DNA from: Progne subis subis
Taxonomy: Eukaryota > Chordata > Aves > Passeriformes > Hirundinidae
Direction: 5' to 3'
NCBI GenBank assembly: GCA_022316685.1
Contig: JAKJHU010001363.1
Location: 1 to 64,000, forward strand
Length of the DNA: 64,000 nucleotides
The notes under the pieces are model-generated. The model worked only from the letters and a program-made list of their open reading frames with translations. It had not been told where the DNA came from and did no database searches. A program made the position numbers and the translations under genes. Each line of letters begins with the position of its first letter. Position 1 is the first letter of the stretch. Below, piece by piece: positions 10,818 to 24,269 of this stretch.

Positions 10818-11752
10818 TTAATGTTCCTGAAACCATCCAGTCATCAGTCTCCACACTGCAGCCTTGAGCTCCTGGTTCCTCAGGCTGTAGATGAGGGGGT
10901 TCAGGGCTGGAGTCACCACCGAGTACAGAACTGACAATGACAGATCCAGGATGGGGAGGAGATGGAGGGGGGCTTCAGGTATGTAAACATGACAGTGCTG
11001 AGGAACAGAGAGACCACGACCAGGTGAGGGAGGCAGGTGGAAAAGGCTTTGTGCCGTCCCTGCTCAGAGGGGATCCTCAGCACGGCCCTGAAGATCTGCA
11101 CATAGGAGAAAACAATGAACACAAAACAACCAAGTCCTAAACACATCGAAAACCCAAGAAGCTGAAATTCCCTAATGTGGGATTTTGAGCAGGAGAGTTT
11201 GAGGACTGGGGGGATTTCACAAAAAAAGTTGCCCAGGGCATTGCCATGGCACAGGGGCAGGGAAAATGTATTGGCCGTGTGCATGAGAGCATTGAGAAAG
11301 GCACTGGCCCAGGCAGCTGCTGCCATGTGGGCACAAGCTCTGCTGCCCAGGAGGGTCCTGTAGTGCAGGGGTTTGCAGATGGACACGTAGAGATCATAGC
11401 ACATGATGGTCAGGAGAGAAAACTCTGATCCAAGAAAGAAGATAAGTAGAAAGAGCTGAGCAGCACTTCCTGTGTAGGAGATGTTCCTGGTGTCCCAGAG
11501 GGAATTGTGCATGGCTTTGGGGACAGTGGTGAGGATGGAGCCCAGGTCGGTGAGGGCCAGGTTGAGCAGGAAGAAGAACATGGGCGTGTGCAGGAGGTGG
11601 CCGCAGGCTACGGCGCTGATGATGAGGCCGTTGGCCAGGAGGGCAGCCAGGGAGATGCCCAGGAAGAGGCAGAAGTGCAGGAGCTGCAGCTGCCGTGTGT
11701 CTGCCAATGGCAGCAGGAGGAAGTGGCTGAAGGAGCTGCTGCTGTTGGACAT
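10818..11752 (-). pseudogene. Olfactory receptor, OR14-like, single frameshift
   Basis: This is a seven-helix odorant receptor gene, intronless as usual, starting MSNSSSSFSHFLLLP at 11752. Seen in order: TM1 (LHFCLFLGISLAALLANGLI), PMFFFLLNLALTDLGSI in TM2, the TM3 end MCYDLYVSICKPLHY, FFCEIPPVLKLSC in the second outer loop, and the TM6 motif HKAFSTCLPHL. One base is missing near 10950. Beyond it the normal C-terminus (ending in the NPLIYSLRN-type TM7 motif) continues in the next frame to a TAA at 10818, giving about 311 codons, the usual OR length. The conserved DRY arginine is replaced by leucine (DLY), which suggests loss of function before or with the frameshift. A sequencing error could explain the frameshift but not the DLY. 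Confidence 0.9.
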
Positions 11753-13289
11753 TTGCTGTGCCTGCCCATGGGGACCTGTTCATGGATAAAGGACAGTGAC
11801 GAGTCAGCAGAGGCTGCTTTGAGCCAAACCTGGGCCATTCCCTGTAGACTGTCCCTCTGTGACTAACCCACCCTTGTTCCTGCTCCGGGAAAACCTTCAC
11901 CCAGGTCCCTGCCTGAGCTCCACTTGTGCTGTCTGAGTGTGCCAGGAGCAGCCAGGCCTGTGTGTGGGGGCTCTCCAGGAGCCATCCCTGCCCTGCTGCC
12001 CTGGGTTTGTGGCCATGTGGCAGAGGGACAAGGCTGGATATTCAGGATTTGTCAGTGGAATCACTCCAAATGCAGAAAGGCTTGTTCCCATCTGCACTCC
12101 TAAAGGGCATGGAGAGCAGGAAGGAATTTTAGCCATTATTTTCCTGCCCAGATTTCATTCCTGGTTCTCTGAGGTCAGAATTCCCCAGCATTTCTGCTGC
12201 ACTCAGAGTTTGCCATGGAGAAATGTGAGAGGGAAAGGATTCCCTGTGGCTTAGGGAAGGTGAGGGGCTGGATGGGCTTGTTCCCAACTCCCCTGGGTTT
12301 GCACCTTTGGCTGCAATCAGAGCACAACCACACTCCCATATCACCCTGGGATAAACCAGACCCTGCCCAGAGCAGAGGGGTCTCTGAATGTCTCAGCCTC
12401 TCCAAAGGTCTCTGGGCAAGGGCTCAGCACCCCCTTCTGCCAAGGACAGTCACAGCTCCCTTGGCAAACCCAACAGCATTTCCTCAGCTCTGGCATCTCT
12501 GCATTTCCCTGTGGGACACTCAGGGCACTCCCAGAGGCTGTGGCACAGATTTGCAGCCAGGAGGGCAGCTCAGAGCTTGGAAGGACACAGCAAGGAGATC
12601 CCCGCGTGTGCCCATGATGGGGTCTCAGGGAGGGGGCTCAGCTCATTCCCCTTTCCCATGGATGCTTTGCTCACAGCCCCACAGGTCACAGGCAAGCTTG
12701 GCCACCCCATTCCCATGGACACAGCTGCCTGGCAGCAATCCCAAGGGCAGTGCCTGACTCAGCTGCTGCAAATGCCAGAGCCTCCCTGAGAGCTCCAGAT
12801 GACAGTGACAAGATCAGGGGAGGGCAGAAAGAAGAGAAGATGTTGTGGTGCTGTGCCTGGGAGGGCAGGGCACAGACAGCCGGGCACTCAGGACAGTGTT
12901 CCCGTAGCCAGCTGTGCACAGCACCTCCCACACACCAACAGTGTCCTCCTGCCCCCAGCACTGCTCTGTTCAGCCCCCTCTCCTTCCCTGAGCATCTCCC
13001 TGTGCCTGGACATTTCCCTGCTGAGAGGAGCCTTGTCCCTGCCAGCGCTCACAGAGCCCATCCCACCCTCTGTGCCCTGGGCCCGGCCCTACAGAAACCT
13101 GCCTGTCTGCAGGGCCCTGCCTGGGGCAGGCTCTGTCTGCAGGGGCAAGGGCAGCTCAGGAGAGCCCTGCTGGGCCCTGCAAAGGTGATGCTGGAGCTGT
13201 CCAGGGCTGAGGAGTGGCTGAAGGCCCTTTAGGAGCCTCCCAGCAGAGAGACTGACCACCCAAAGTTACAGTTCTGGAGTCTCTGTAAA
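11753..13289. other. Upstream flank of the OR pseudogene
   Basis: GC-rich sequence with many short open frames on both strands but no recognisable protein. The first ~30 bases upstream of the OR start resemble those upstream of the OR fragment at 35041 (shared GAACAG..TCCCATGG-like stretch), so it is paralogous OR flank. Confidence 0.4.
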
Positions 13290-13362
13290 TGTTGAAACAT
13301 TACTTTGATGATCCCATGTGTCCCTTTCAACTCAGAATGTTCTGTGATTCTGTGATTTCAAT
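13290..13362 (+). mobile_element. Short CR1 3' tail
   Basis: TTTGATGATCCCATGTGTCC, then a TTCAACTC and TTCTGTGATTCTGTGATT ending, resembles the CR1 3' terminus with its short octamer-type tail. Only the last ~70 bases are recognisable. Confidence 0.6.
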
Positions 13363-13658
13363 TCCTATTTTGCTTCTCTCATCCTCCTTTTGCCTGTAAT
13401 CAAAAGAGAAAAAAACTGCCTTGTAACATCATTAGAACAGAAATGTAAAAACCAGACCTTAATTGAAGCTTCCAGGTGTCCCAGTGGGGATGGAGCACAC
13501 CCAGGATCTGATTTTAAAATGTATTAATGTTGATTAATTAGGATATTTACCAGGGACATCCAATAGGAGATTCAGTTGCCCCAGTTACACACCCCTGGGT
13601 AAACCCGTTGGAGGAAGACCATTTCTTCCAAAGAAGCCTTCAAAGGTCTTCTTTGGTT

Positions 13659-13706
<48 letters not shown>

Positions 13707-13755
13707 TTTGTTTGTTTTTTTTTGTTTGTTTGTTTTTTTTTTTTTTTTTTTTTAA
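13659..13755 (+). repeat. Poly-T tract with TTTG interruptions
   Basis: Nearly 100 bases of T with a few GTTTG interruptions. On the minus strand this is a poly-A tract. Length is unreliable in assemblies. Confidence 0.9.
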
Positions 13756-14079
13756 TTAATGACTGCTCACACTCTGGTTAAAAAACAAAATGTACTTCTT
13801 GCAGGTTTTCCTCCTGATAGTAAAACTATACAGTATTTCTGGAATGTATTTAGAAGGTCTGCTTATTGTTCTAAAATCTAAAAGAAAGAGAGTAATGCAC
13901 TAGAGTTAATCAAGGATAACACTGATATAAATATGTAATAGTAGTTGAATAGAGTTAATTAAGCATTATAGATTTATAACAATATAATAGTAGTTAACAG
14001 AGCTATGCATATATGAAAAATGTATAAAAAGTAAAATTCTGTTTATCACCACCTGAGCCTTCCCACCCTGCTCCAAGCA
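13756..14079. other. AT-rich spacer, no gene seen
   Basis: No gene, RNA or clear repeat recognised. Confidence 0.4.
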
Positions 14080-15160
14080 GGAAATTGAAAACACCCTCAG
14101 GAAAGCTCCTGATCTTTACAGCAATCCCAGGCTTACCTTCTTTTGGCAAGTGTCCTCCAGAGCTGTGCCCAGGCTGGTCTGGAGCTGGGAGCAGCCCTGC
14201 CCCACACAGCACCTCTCAGCAGCAGCACCTGCCCCGCTCAGGGCGGCTCCTTCCCCCCACAGCTTCTCCCCAGCGCTGGGAGCAGCTCCCAGGGCTGGCT
14301 GAGAGCTGTCCCTGGCAGGCAGCAGAGTCCCTGGCCCAGCACAGCGCCCTGGGCTGCAGGACCCTGCTCTGCAGGACAGCCCTGGGAACCCCTGGCTGCT
14401 CTCCACAAGAGAGAATCAGAGAATGTACTCACAGAGTCTGTAGGCTTTGGGATGTTGCAGCTTTAGGAGATCCCTGCAGGAGCTGCAGCTGCCTTGTCCT
14501 GCAGCCAGAGGTTCCTGTGTCAAGGGCTGGGAGTGATTTTCCTGCAGTCACTTCTCAGCTCCTTCCCAGTCCTGAATGATTGAAGCTCTCTGTGCCTGTG
14601 TGCTGTGCCCGGGGTGGCTGCAGGCAGTGCCCCAGCCCTGCTGGGCTGGGAGAAGAGTTGCTCATCAAGAGAGATGTGTTTTTGAAGCTCTTCTTGGCTG
14701 CCAGGAGCTGCTTCTGTGCCAGGAGCCCAGCCCAGCTCAGCAGCACAGACACAGCACAAAGACTTTAATGACCCTCTCAGGCTTTGTGCTGAGGCCCTGA
14801 ACATCAGTCCCTGAGAGGGAGCTGAAGAAACCTCTCAGGAACTCCAAGTCAGAATCCAAGTCCAAAGTTTCTTGAAGTTTTAATGGGTCCCACTGAGGGA
14901 CAGGACAGAGAAAGTGTCCCCAGGCCCCAGGCAGAGCAGAGAACTGGAGGCAGTGATGACAGGTGGGGACAAAGAGAAGCCAAGTCTTGGTGTCCTGGGG
15001 CACAGCAGCCTCTGTGCCACCAAGGGCTGTGAGGAGACACCTTGTCCTGAGGCCCTGGGGCCTCCTGGCACAGCCCCAGCAAGGCTGAGCACTGTCAGCC
15101 CCTTGTGCTGCTCTCAGCATCCCCCTCACATCCCAGTGGCCTCAAGGATGTGCTGGAAGG
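14080..15160 (+). repeat. Dispersed GC-rich repeat, inverse partner at 32571-33450
   Basis: Segments here recur in reverse complement at 32.6-33.4 kb. Examples: AAAGACTTTAATGACCCTCT at 14759 against AGGGTCATTAAAGTCTTTGT at 32739; TTTAATGGGTCCCACTGAGG at 14879 against CTCAGTGGGACCCATTAAAA at 32616; and CTGCAGGACAGCCCTGGG near 14370 against its complement near 33205. No protein is recognised. It could be an old LTR or OR-cluster flank. Confidence 0.65.
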
Positions 15161-15164
15161 AGTC

Positions 15165-15960
15165 CCTGGGGAGCCTGGGTCAGCAATGGCCCTGGGGCCT
15201 CCTGAATGCTCCCAGGGACTGCAGGTTCTTCAAAGAACTTCAGGTTTTGCTTTTTCCTTGCAGTCTGTGTGGGGCTTGTGCAAACATGGCCTGCAATTAT
15301 TTGCTCTAATTAGTCCCTTGAGAGACTTTGTCAGGAACAACACTCAGTGGGGCTCATTAATGCTTCAAGGTACTTCAGTTATTTTAAGGTACTTGGTGTT
15401 TCCCTTTTAAAATTGTCTCTATGAGAAAAAAGAGTAATCATGGCCTTAGTTATCTACCTTAATTAGTCCCTTGGGATTCTTAGTCAGTAACAATAATCAG
15501 TGGGGCTCATTAATACTTCAGGATACTCAAAGTTTATTAAGGAACTTCTTTTTGACACTGAGTCTGAGAGGTTTGTGCAGTCATGCTTTAATTAATCCCT
15601 AGAGATTCTTAGCCAGTAACCACACTCAGTGGGGCTCATTAGTACTTTGAGATACTCAAGGTGTTTAAGGTACTTTGGATTTTCCTTCCCACATTGAGTC
15701 TCTGAGAGGTTTTTGTGCAATTCTGGCCTCCAATTCTCTCTTCCAAGGACTCCATGAGGAGCCTGTGTTTGGGATGGACCTCAGTGGGACCCATTGATGC
15801 ATCGAGACGCTTTGGGTTTTCCTTCTGACTTTGACTCCTGGAAAGGTTTGTGCAATTTCCTCTCAGGCCCTGAGGTTCCAGAGCTCAACACCAAATTCCC
15901 CACAGGGCTCATTAGGAGAAAGCAAGTTCTTGGATGTGCCTTGAGTTCCCGCTGGTCTGC
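15165..15960 (+). repeat. Degenerate ~140-bp tandem array
   Basis: A unit with CTCAGTGGGGCTCATTAATGC, a CTTCAAGGTACTTCAG-like part, a TTTCCTT...GAGTCTCTGAGAGGTTTGTGCA part and an AATTAGTCCCTTGAGAGAC-like part recurs about five times. The GGGGCTCATT element lies near 15350, 15504, 15633 and, more diverged, 15787. The unit also resembles the ends of the adjoining dispersed repeat (GTGGGACCCATTAA), so the array may have grown from that element. Confidence 0.65.
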
Positions 15961-17084
15961 TGCAGTTCATTAGGAAGTTTTTTTCCTAGAGTTATGGAGA
16001 AATATTTCAAATAGCTTCTGTTAAACCCACATTCCTATTTTCAAGGGTGTATTTTTCCTCTTTAGAGCAGAGGTGATTGCAGCATTCAGTGACTGATATT
16101 GACCCAGTGTCTCTCCTCAGGAGTTCTGGTCTGCTCAGAGAACCTGTGCCTTGAGGTCTGACGCAGTGTGGACAACCTTGCTGCACATCCCCCAACCCCA
16201 TCCTGCATCTCCTCACTCACCTGGGACCTGCTTTGCTCAGAGAACTGGCTACACTCAGACAAAGAGGAGCTTTCTTCCTTTTTTAGCAATCTAAAACTCC
16301 GAAGTTTCAGGAAATCTCCTCAAGTGTGTGCCAAGCCCAAGGTGCCACCAAGGAGGTTGCCCTTCCCCAAGGCAGAACCATGCAAGGAATGTTTTAGACA
16401 CACAGGAAGTTCTACAATAAACATAAATCCAGAGGTGGATGAAGGCAGAATTAGACCAGCTCCTGAAGGACAGACAAGCTTTGAACTCCTTGCAGCTCAA
16501 AGCTCCAGGTGGGTTGTTGGGAGGTGTGTGAGTGAGACAAGAGTGAGATGAAAGGGAAATGCGGAGAGCCCTGGAAGTGCTTGTGTGCAGACAGGCTGTG
16601 GGGAAGGGCCCTGCAGCCCTGCCCTGGGCCGGGAGTGAGGGTGGATCATCATCCCAACCTGCCCTGGGCCATTGCAAGGGGCTGTGGCCATGGACACTGC
16701 CCTGATCCCTCTGCACCAGCCCCTTGCTCAGGGCTGGTGTCACTGCCCAGAGCCAGAGGGGATCCCTTGCTGGGGGCTTGTGCCACAGCCACCTGCCCTG
16801 TGCCGTGCTGGCTGCTCAGTCACCACGGAACCAGCAGCAAATGCCACTGCCAGGGCCAAAGGCCAGCTCAGCCAGACAGAAATGGACAGTGCTGGGCAGT
16901 GCTTCCATGGCAGCCCTCACTGGGACACCACACCTGGGTCACCTGTCATGGAATTGCCATGGAAACCCGGCTGATTGGAAATGCACTGGTGGACAAAGGT
17001 TTTAGCGGGGTCAGTCACAAAGGGTGGTGGTTTTAAACTAAAGGAAGGGAGGTTCACATAAGGGGAGATAAGGAGGAAAGTTTT
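15961..17084. other. No gene recognised
   Basis: GC-rich sequence with only composition-driven open frames on both strands. Confidence 0.4.
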
Positions 17085-17265
17085 GAAGATGAGGTGGGTG
17101 ATGCATCAGGACAGGTTCCCAGGGAGGTGGTCAATGTCCCATCCCTGGAAATTTCAAGCCCAGCTGGGACAGGGCTCTGAACAACATGATCTGGTGAAAG
17201 ATCATGGCAGGGGTTTGGATGAGATGAGCACTGCAGAGCTCTTCCCATCCAAAGCATTCCAGGAT
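17085..17265 (+). mobile_element. CR1 LINE 3' fragment
   Basis: CAGGTTCCCAGGGAGGTGGT..., CCATCCCTGGAAATTTCAAG, GACAGGGCTCTGAACAACAT and GATCTGGTGAAAGATCATGG follow the order of the CR1 3' untranslated region. It is diverged and lacks the terminal tail. Confidence 0.75.
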
Positions 17266-18594
17266 TGCATGGGGAGAAGGGGCTGCTCACTGGACTCCAG
17301 CCACTCCCTGGACTCCTCCTTGTCTCTGCTGGAGCCCACATGCAGCAGCCAAAGCCAGCCCCTTCTCTGGCCTTTCCCTGCCCTGCCCCAGGGGCTGACA
17401 GAGCCAGGCTGGCACAGGTGACCTTTAGGCTTTGCAGGGCTCAGGCACAGCGGCTGGGACAGAGTCAGGGCTCAGGTCACACTCTGTGGGCTGGGGCAGA
17501 GCCCAGCCAGAAATGAGCCCTGCAGCAGCAGCTCTGCAGTGGTGGCCACCAGGCCGCCTTGCCAAGGGAGGCTTCTGGCCATGGCCTGGAAGCAGCTGCT
17601 GCTGCCAAGGTGCCTTTGGTGCCTCAGGCTCTCCCTGGCACAACTCCCAGCACGGCACTCTGCACTTGTGCCCGAGGCCTTCACTGTCTTGGGGCTGGCC
17701 TGGGGCTTTTCCTGCAGTGGGATCTGCCCTGGTCCTGGCATAGGAAAGGCAGTTCCTGCTGGAGCAGGAGGCTCTGCCTGCAATGGGCTCAAACAACTCC
17801 ACCAAAGCCCTGTTTACTTCAAAATTGCTTCCTAGAGCACTGTTCTCTATAATTTTTATAACATCTATACTGTGGAGCAAATAACTCTTTTTTATTTACT
17901 CTGGGGTGAATAAATCTTTCTGTCTAAACCTGATCAGAATCAATCATAGCTGTATTTATAGAAATATGTCTGGTATTCCATAGTTAATCCTGTGGGACAA
18001 ATTGCACACGGTGCAATCCCACCTGTCCAATCTTTTGCACATAAACGTTTGGCAAAAAAACTGCACAACTACATGTATCATTAGGCATGACACTCTGTAG
18101 ATTCTCACATTAACACTTGCATAATTATATATGATATTTCTCAATATATAAAGCTTTTTTTCTTTGTTTGCTTCTTTAAAGCTCAAAAAATATAATGAAA
18201 TTCTCTTCTAAAAATGCAGAGACTGCTGTGTCCCTAAGCAAGCCATTATTTGCTTGCTCACAATCATTTTTCCCTATCTTTTAGAGTCACTGATGCATTA
18301 ATTGCTTACCCAAACTTGAAACAGTTCATGAGCCACTCTGAAGCAAAATAAATATTAATGAGGCAATTTCAATGGAATTCATGCCCTCTGCCTCTTAAAG
18401 CTGAAAGACTGCATTTTTTACATGTCAGAATTAAGTCTTGATAACTAATAAATGGGAAAATGTGAAATATACTGAGCAGATCACCATGTTGCAAGGGATC
18501 ATTGCTTTTTAGTCCTATTTGACCAAATTAGTGATCAAAGAGAGGAAGGACTGGTCAATTCTAACAGAGAAAGTAGGTGAAAGAGATGTCAACA
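17266..18594. other. No gene recognised
   Basis: The first half is GC-rich with unspecific open frames. The part after about 17850 is AT-rich. I see no gene, RNA or clear repeat. Confidence 0.4.
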
Positions 18595-19070
18595 TGTGCT
18601 GGCTTGAAAGCAAAACCAACGAAATACTCCAAGTCAGAAAAAAAACAATTTAATAGGAGGTGAAAATAAAAGGTAAAATAAAATAAATGCAATAGTAGAA
18701 AAGATCACTGACAGAGTCAGAATACAACCTGATTCCCTGTGGTGGTGGTAGCAGTCCAGATGAAGTGGTCTGGTTGGAGCAGTGTTCCCACAGAAAGGTC
18801 TGGTAGCTCTTGTCCTCTGGGAATCCAGTGGGTAAGGCTGCCTGTGCTGTCCCAAATCCCAGATTCTATCCAGGTGGGAATGCTTGGCTCCTCCCCGTGG
18901 ACACAGCATCTCACAATGGGCTGATATCATTTTATCAGTCTTGCAATGGGGCCTTGATTGCCCATTAAACAGAGATAGCTCCTGCAGGGAGTTATCTATG
19001 AGTCATGCAGCAGGGCATTGATGGGCCATTAACAGAAGATAGTCTGGAGGCAGGGGGCAAGGGAAACACT
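18595..19070 (-). repeat. Solo-type LTR, minus strand
   Basis: The left end TGTGCTGGCTTGAAAGC is the complement of an LTR 3' end (...GCCAGCACA). Inside, GATGCTGTGTCCACGGGGAG and GCCAAGCATTCCCACCTGG on the minus strand match the promoter part of the plus-strand LTRs at 21856-22482 and 58832-59465. Those copies have TATAAGC where this one reads TAGAATC, so its TATA box is lost. The right boundary is approximate. No internal retroviral genes adjoin it. Confidence 0.7.
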
Positions 19071-20379
19071 GCCCAGCCTAGCTTCAACAGCTCATGTAGA
19101 TGGTGATAGAATACATACTTTGGGCACATCTTACACTGTAACCTAGGACAAGATAGAAATAATATATCCTTACCTGCTAAAAATCATTCTAATTCCTGTA
19201 TCTACAATTTTGTTAAGATTGTCAGGTACAACTTTTCATATTTAGCACCAGTTATATCCCACCAGTTAATCAAGTCTAATTATAAAACCTATCAGTAATT
19301 GTTAGCCACTCTTATTAGAATAAACCTAACCCTAGTAAAGCAATTAATAAAGCATGAAGATCTGAACAAAATTGTAAAAGAAATTCAAGAGAACAGACAA
19401 AAAACTGTAGTAAGTGTCCAACATGATACAAAAGAAATAAGGAGAGTTCTACAAAAAGTAAAACAAGACACAAGCCACAACTCTTGTTGGATGCACTCTT
19501 TAGATAGTCACTGAATGCAACTAGAGTCTTTAACACCCTATATCACCCCATCATTTTTTTGCTGATCTTATTTAGTATAAATTTGATAACATCTATTTTA
19601 GTACTCATATAGAACTAGAGGATGTTAAAGCAAGTTCCAATATTAACCTCATTATCTAAAACACCTAGGATAATGTTAAAAGAGAATTATCAATATAGTG
19701 AGTTAAAGCTAGAGAGAAGCCCCAGTAGCAGTAAAAGAATTTACTAGGTCTATAGAAAAGGGAGGGCATAGGACAGAGGCTTGAAAATTCTAGCTAATCT
19801 TTATAGGAAACTTAAAATCATACACTGTATTTTAGAATGTATTGTACATTTTAGAAGGCATTTAGTGACTATCGAGTGCTGTGCCTGTTTACATAATTTA
19901 AAGCAGTACAAACATCCAGGACACCTCCATAATAACAAGAAAGACTAACCTAAACATAACAAGATAACAAAGCAAGGAATGCAAAGAAAGAGAAAAACAC
20001 AGACTCACTAGAAACTGTCTTGCCTTGAAAAAATGCCAAAAGGACCAAAGAACACACAAGAAAAATAAAGGTGAAGACTTCACTGAGGAAGACTCCACTT
20101 CTTTCATCTTCTAGAGACCCTCAGAGACCACCATCATGAACTCAGCATGCCCAAGAGGATATACCAAGAGGAGTTATTTACCACAAAGTGAGGATGAGTG
20201 AGGCCAGAGAATAAATATGTATAAGGCAGATTGTGCAATGCCATGCATATGTAAGACCTCAAAGAAAAATAAGAGAGGCAAGCTCTCTAGTGTTCATGCA
20301 TGTCTTTAGTGAAGTTAATCCCCATGCACCTCAATGTCTATTAAAAATACATACTACTCTAACAACTGTTGTTATAAAG
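19071..20379. other. AT-rich interval, no gene recognised
   Basis: It contains an open frame of 71 codons at 19299-19514, lysine-rich and coiled-coil-like, which I cannot assign. Nothing else is seen. Confidence 0.35.
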
Positions 20380-20770
20380 TTCTTTTCTGCCTCGTTTCAG
20401 GGGAGATATTTGGAGTTTGCAGGGCTCCAAAGCCCAGCTGCAGATGCCCCTCGGGGGGACACCGGGGGGTCCTTGGGGGGTGTTTTTGGGGGTCCCAGTG
20501 GCAGTGGTGGCAGAGCCGTGGCAGGGGGCAGGCGGATGTGGGTGCCCACACAGGGGGGTTGGGCTTCCCCGGCCGGGCCCTCCGAGCTCTGCCGGTGCCA
20601 TGTGGAGACCGCACGGGACTGGTGGGGGGCAGTGACACCAGGTTTGGGGAGCCTCAGGAAAGCTGCAGTTTCCCTAAGCAGGACCCCTGAGAGAGGAGAC
20701 CCCCAGAACCCCAAAGCGGGGACCCCAAGAGTGGAGGACACCTGGGATTGCTGAGAACCCAGCAAGGGCT
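20380..20770 (+). other. GC-rich patch, possible CpG-rich promoter or exon remnant
   Basis: A sharply bounded G/C-rich patch in AT-rich surroundings, with G-runs such as GGGGGGACACCGGGGGGTCC. Both strands are open over long stretches for compositional reasons. Its C/G-run style resembles sequence between MHC-type genes in songbirds, but no MHC exon is recognisable. Confidence 0.3.
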
Positions 20771-20789
20771 GCTAGGGCTGGAGGGGCAG

Positions 20790-21505
20790 AATGATATGGA
20801 TATTGATCTAATATAAATACCCACAGTGACGGACAAAAGACTCTCTAACAGGTTAGAGTTAGAAAGTGTAGGTTTAATGTGATGCCGGGCAGCTGCGTGG
20901 GGTCTCTCCCTAATATGCACTGCAAAGTTACAAGTGATTACAGACTCTATTTATTTACATAACTGTTGAATACCCAAAATACTGATACATATTCATAACA
21001 CTAATGCTTGGCATCCTCTGCTTGATATTATAATTAGATAAAAGCCCATTAAGCATGCATAGTTTGTTTTTGAATTAGGTCAGTGGTCTCTTTTATGGGG
21101 AGGGGTCATAAAAACAGGAAGCAAGGAGAGTCTTCCTCATTCTAAATTTTCAACCTTTTTCAATGCATAACAAGACAAATGGAATCTGCTAGAACTCCAG
21201 TTTCCTGTTTCCATGACTGTTCAATGGGTTTCTGGATGTTAGAAGATTTACAGTTGTCTGTGTTCTTAGGTCTATTTACCAGTTTCTTCTGTAAGCTAAA
21301 CAAATACAAAAATGACAACCAATTAGTTATTTAGATCTGGGATTGTTATTTTAGATCCAATTCCTTTCAACTAATCATTGACTCCTAAGTATTTCCAGCA
21401 CAGCTTATCTATCTATCTATCCACTGTAACTAATTTAGTCAAAGCTTATCTATAGCTAAAACCTTAACTTTTCTAAAACCCTGAATTCCTTTGCAGTTCA
21501 TATCT
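20790..21505 (-). repeat. Putative LTR, minus strand
   Basis: On the minus strand an ATTAAA signal lies near 20875 next to CAGCTGCCCGGCATCACATT, in sequence that looks like U3-R-U5 of an avian LTR. A (TATC)4 microsatellite lies at 21406-21421. Boundaries are guesses and no coding region adjoins it. Confidence 0.35.
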
Positions 21506-21549
21506 CACTGGAAAGGGGTTCAGTGGTCCTGGTGCCAGAAGAGGCTGCT

Positions 21550-21855
21550 CCCAGTATCAGCCTAGTTGCCCCCACCCTGTGTGCTTTCAGTTTTGTCAGC
21601 ACTCCCAGTAGGAGCTCAGTCACTGCCAGTTATTCCCCATTATGATGCAGTTTGCCCCAGCATGGTCCCAGTTGCTCCCACTTTCCTCCCGTGTGTTCCC
21701 GGTTCTCCCAGTTGCCCCTAGTATAGTCCCAGTCACTCCACAGATGATCCCAGTCCCTCCCTGCATGCTCCCAGTCATGCCCAGTCACACACAATGTAGA
21801 CCAGTCTCTCCAAACTTCTCACAGTAATTTCCCAGTGTGGTCCCACTTCTCCCAG
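21550..21855 (+). repeat. Minisatellite of TCCCAGT-type units
   Basis: Irregular tandem repeat of 10-15-base units built on CCCAGT (GGTCCCAGTTGCTCCCA, AGTCCCAGTCACTCCA, TGATCCCAGTCCCTCCC and so on). Not coding, despite an open frame rich in PVAPS-like residues. Confidence 0.75.
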
Positions 21856-22482
21856 TGTGCTAGTTTGAAAACAAAGCAACTCGAGATCCAAGTAAAAACT
21901 GTTCCATGACACATTTCTCATAACTCCAGGGCGATATCTTTGGTTAAAGGGCCAGCTGTTAAAACCAAATGGGGCAGTGTTCTTGATCTCTTCCATGACC
22001 CATCCTTCCTCCAGGGAGATATCTTCTGTTAATGGGCCATTGAGTCTCACTGCATGACTGATAAAATTACATCATCCCATTGTGAGATGCTCCACCCAGA
22101 GGGAGGAGCCAAGCATTCCCACCTGGATATAAGCTGAGATTTAAACACCAGAAGCAGCCTGTTTCCACTGGATTCCCAGAGGAAGACCAGACCCATCTGC
22201 AACACCATTGGACCTTCAGAGGAAAACTACACCCTTCTACAGGATTGTTGCTTCAACAAAACCACATCTGTTACTCCAGGAGGACTGCAGCCACGATTTG
22301 ATTGGACTGCTAGCAAAACCCTGAATAACTTGTTGTCAGGTTGTATTCTGACTCTGTTTTATTTTAGTTTTTTGGTTGGTTTTTTTGTTTGTTTGTTTGT
22401 TTGTTCGTTTGTTTGTTTGTTTGAAATTTTATTTTTTATTTTAGTACTGCATTTTTAGTTTGATATTAAATTGTTTAGGTTA
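21856..22482 (+). repeat. LTR fused to the zinc-finger pseudogene
   Basis: Starts TGTGCTAGTTTGAAAAC. It has a GGATATAAGCTGAGATTTAA promoter box near 22123-22142 and a T-rich end containing a (GTTT)n run at 22386-22424. The usual LTR 3' end is cut off: zinc-finger exon sequence begins within a few bases of 22486. It matches 58832-59465 closely. No flanking retroviral genes. Confidence 0.75.
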
Positions 22483-22486
22483 GACT

Positions 22487-23962
<1,476 letters not shown>

Positions 23963-24269
23963 TCCCAGTGATCTGCTTTGGGAAGACCCTGGAATGGTGG
24001 TCTTCTTGTTTGGTTGTCCCTAATATTATTTTGATTCATTTTCATCCCTTTAAAACAGATAAAACTGGGGATAAAAATCAACAAATTCATCAAAGGTATC
24101 TAAAGCCTCATGTTTTACTAGTGTTTCAGGGCAATCTGGGACTCAGGGAATTATTGGGGAGGATTTGGGGGTTTGTAGGGTATTTGGTGTGGTTGTCTCC
24201 ATTTCTTCTTCAAAGAGATGAGAGGGTTTGATCTGTCACATTAAAACCACACAATGCTAAAACTACTCA

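Noticed and set aside
15165..15960. CRISPR-like regular repeats
   Set aside because: Units are contiguous and diverged, without unique spacers; eukaryotic tandem repeat.
20380..20770. Possible MHC-type exon in the GC-rich patch
   Set aside because: No conserved cysteine or tryptophan pattern of an immunoglobulin or peptide-binding domain could be found.
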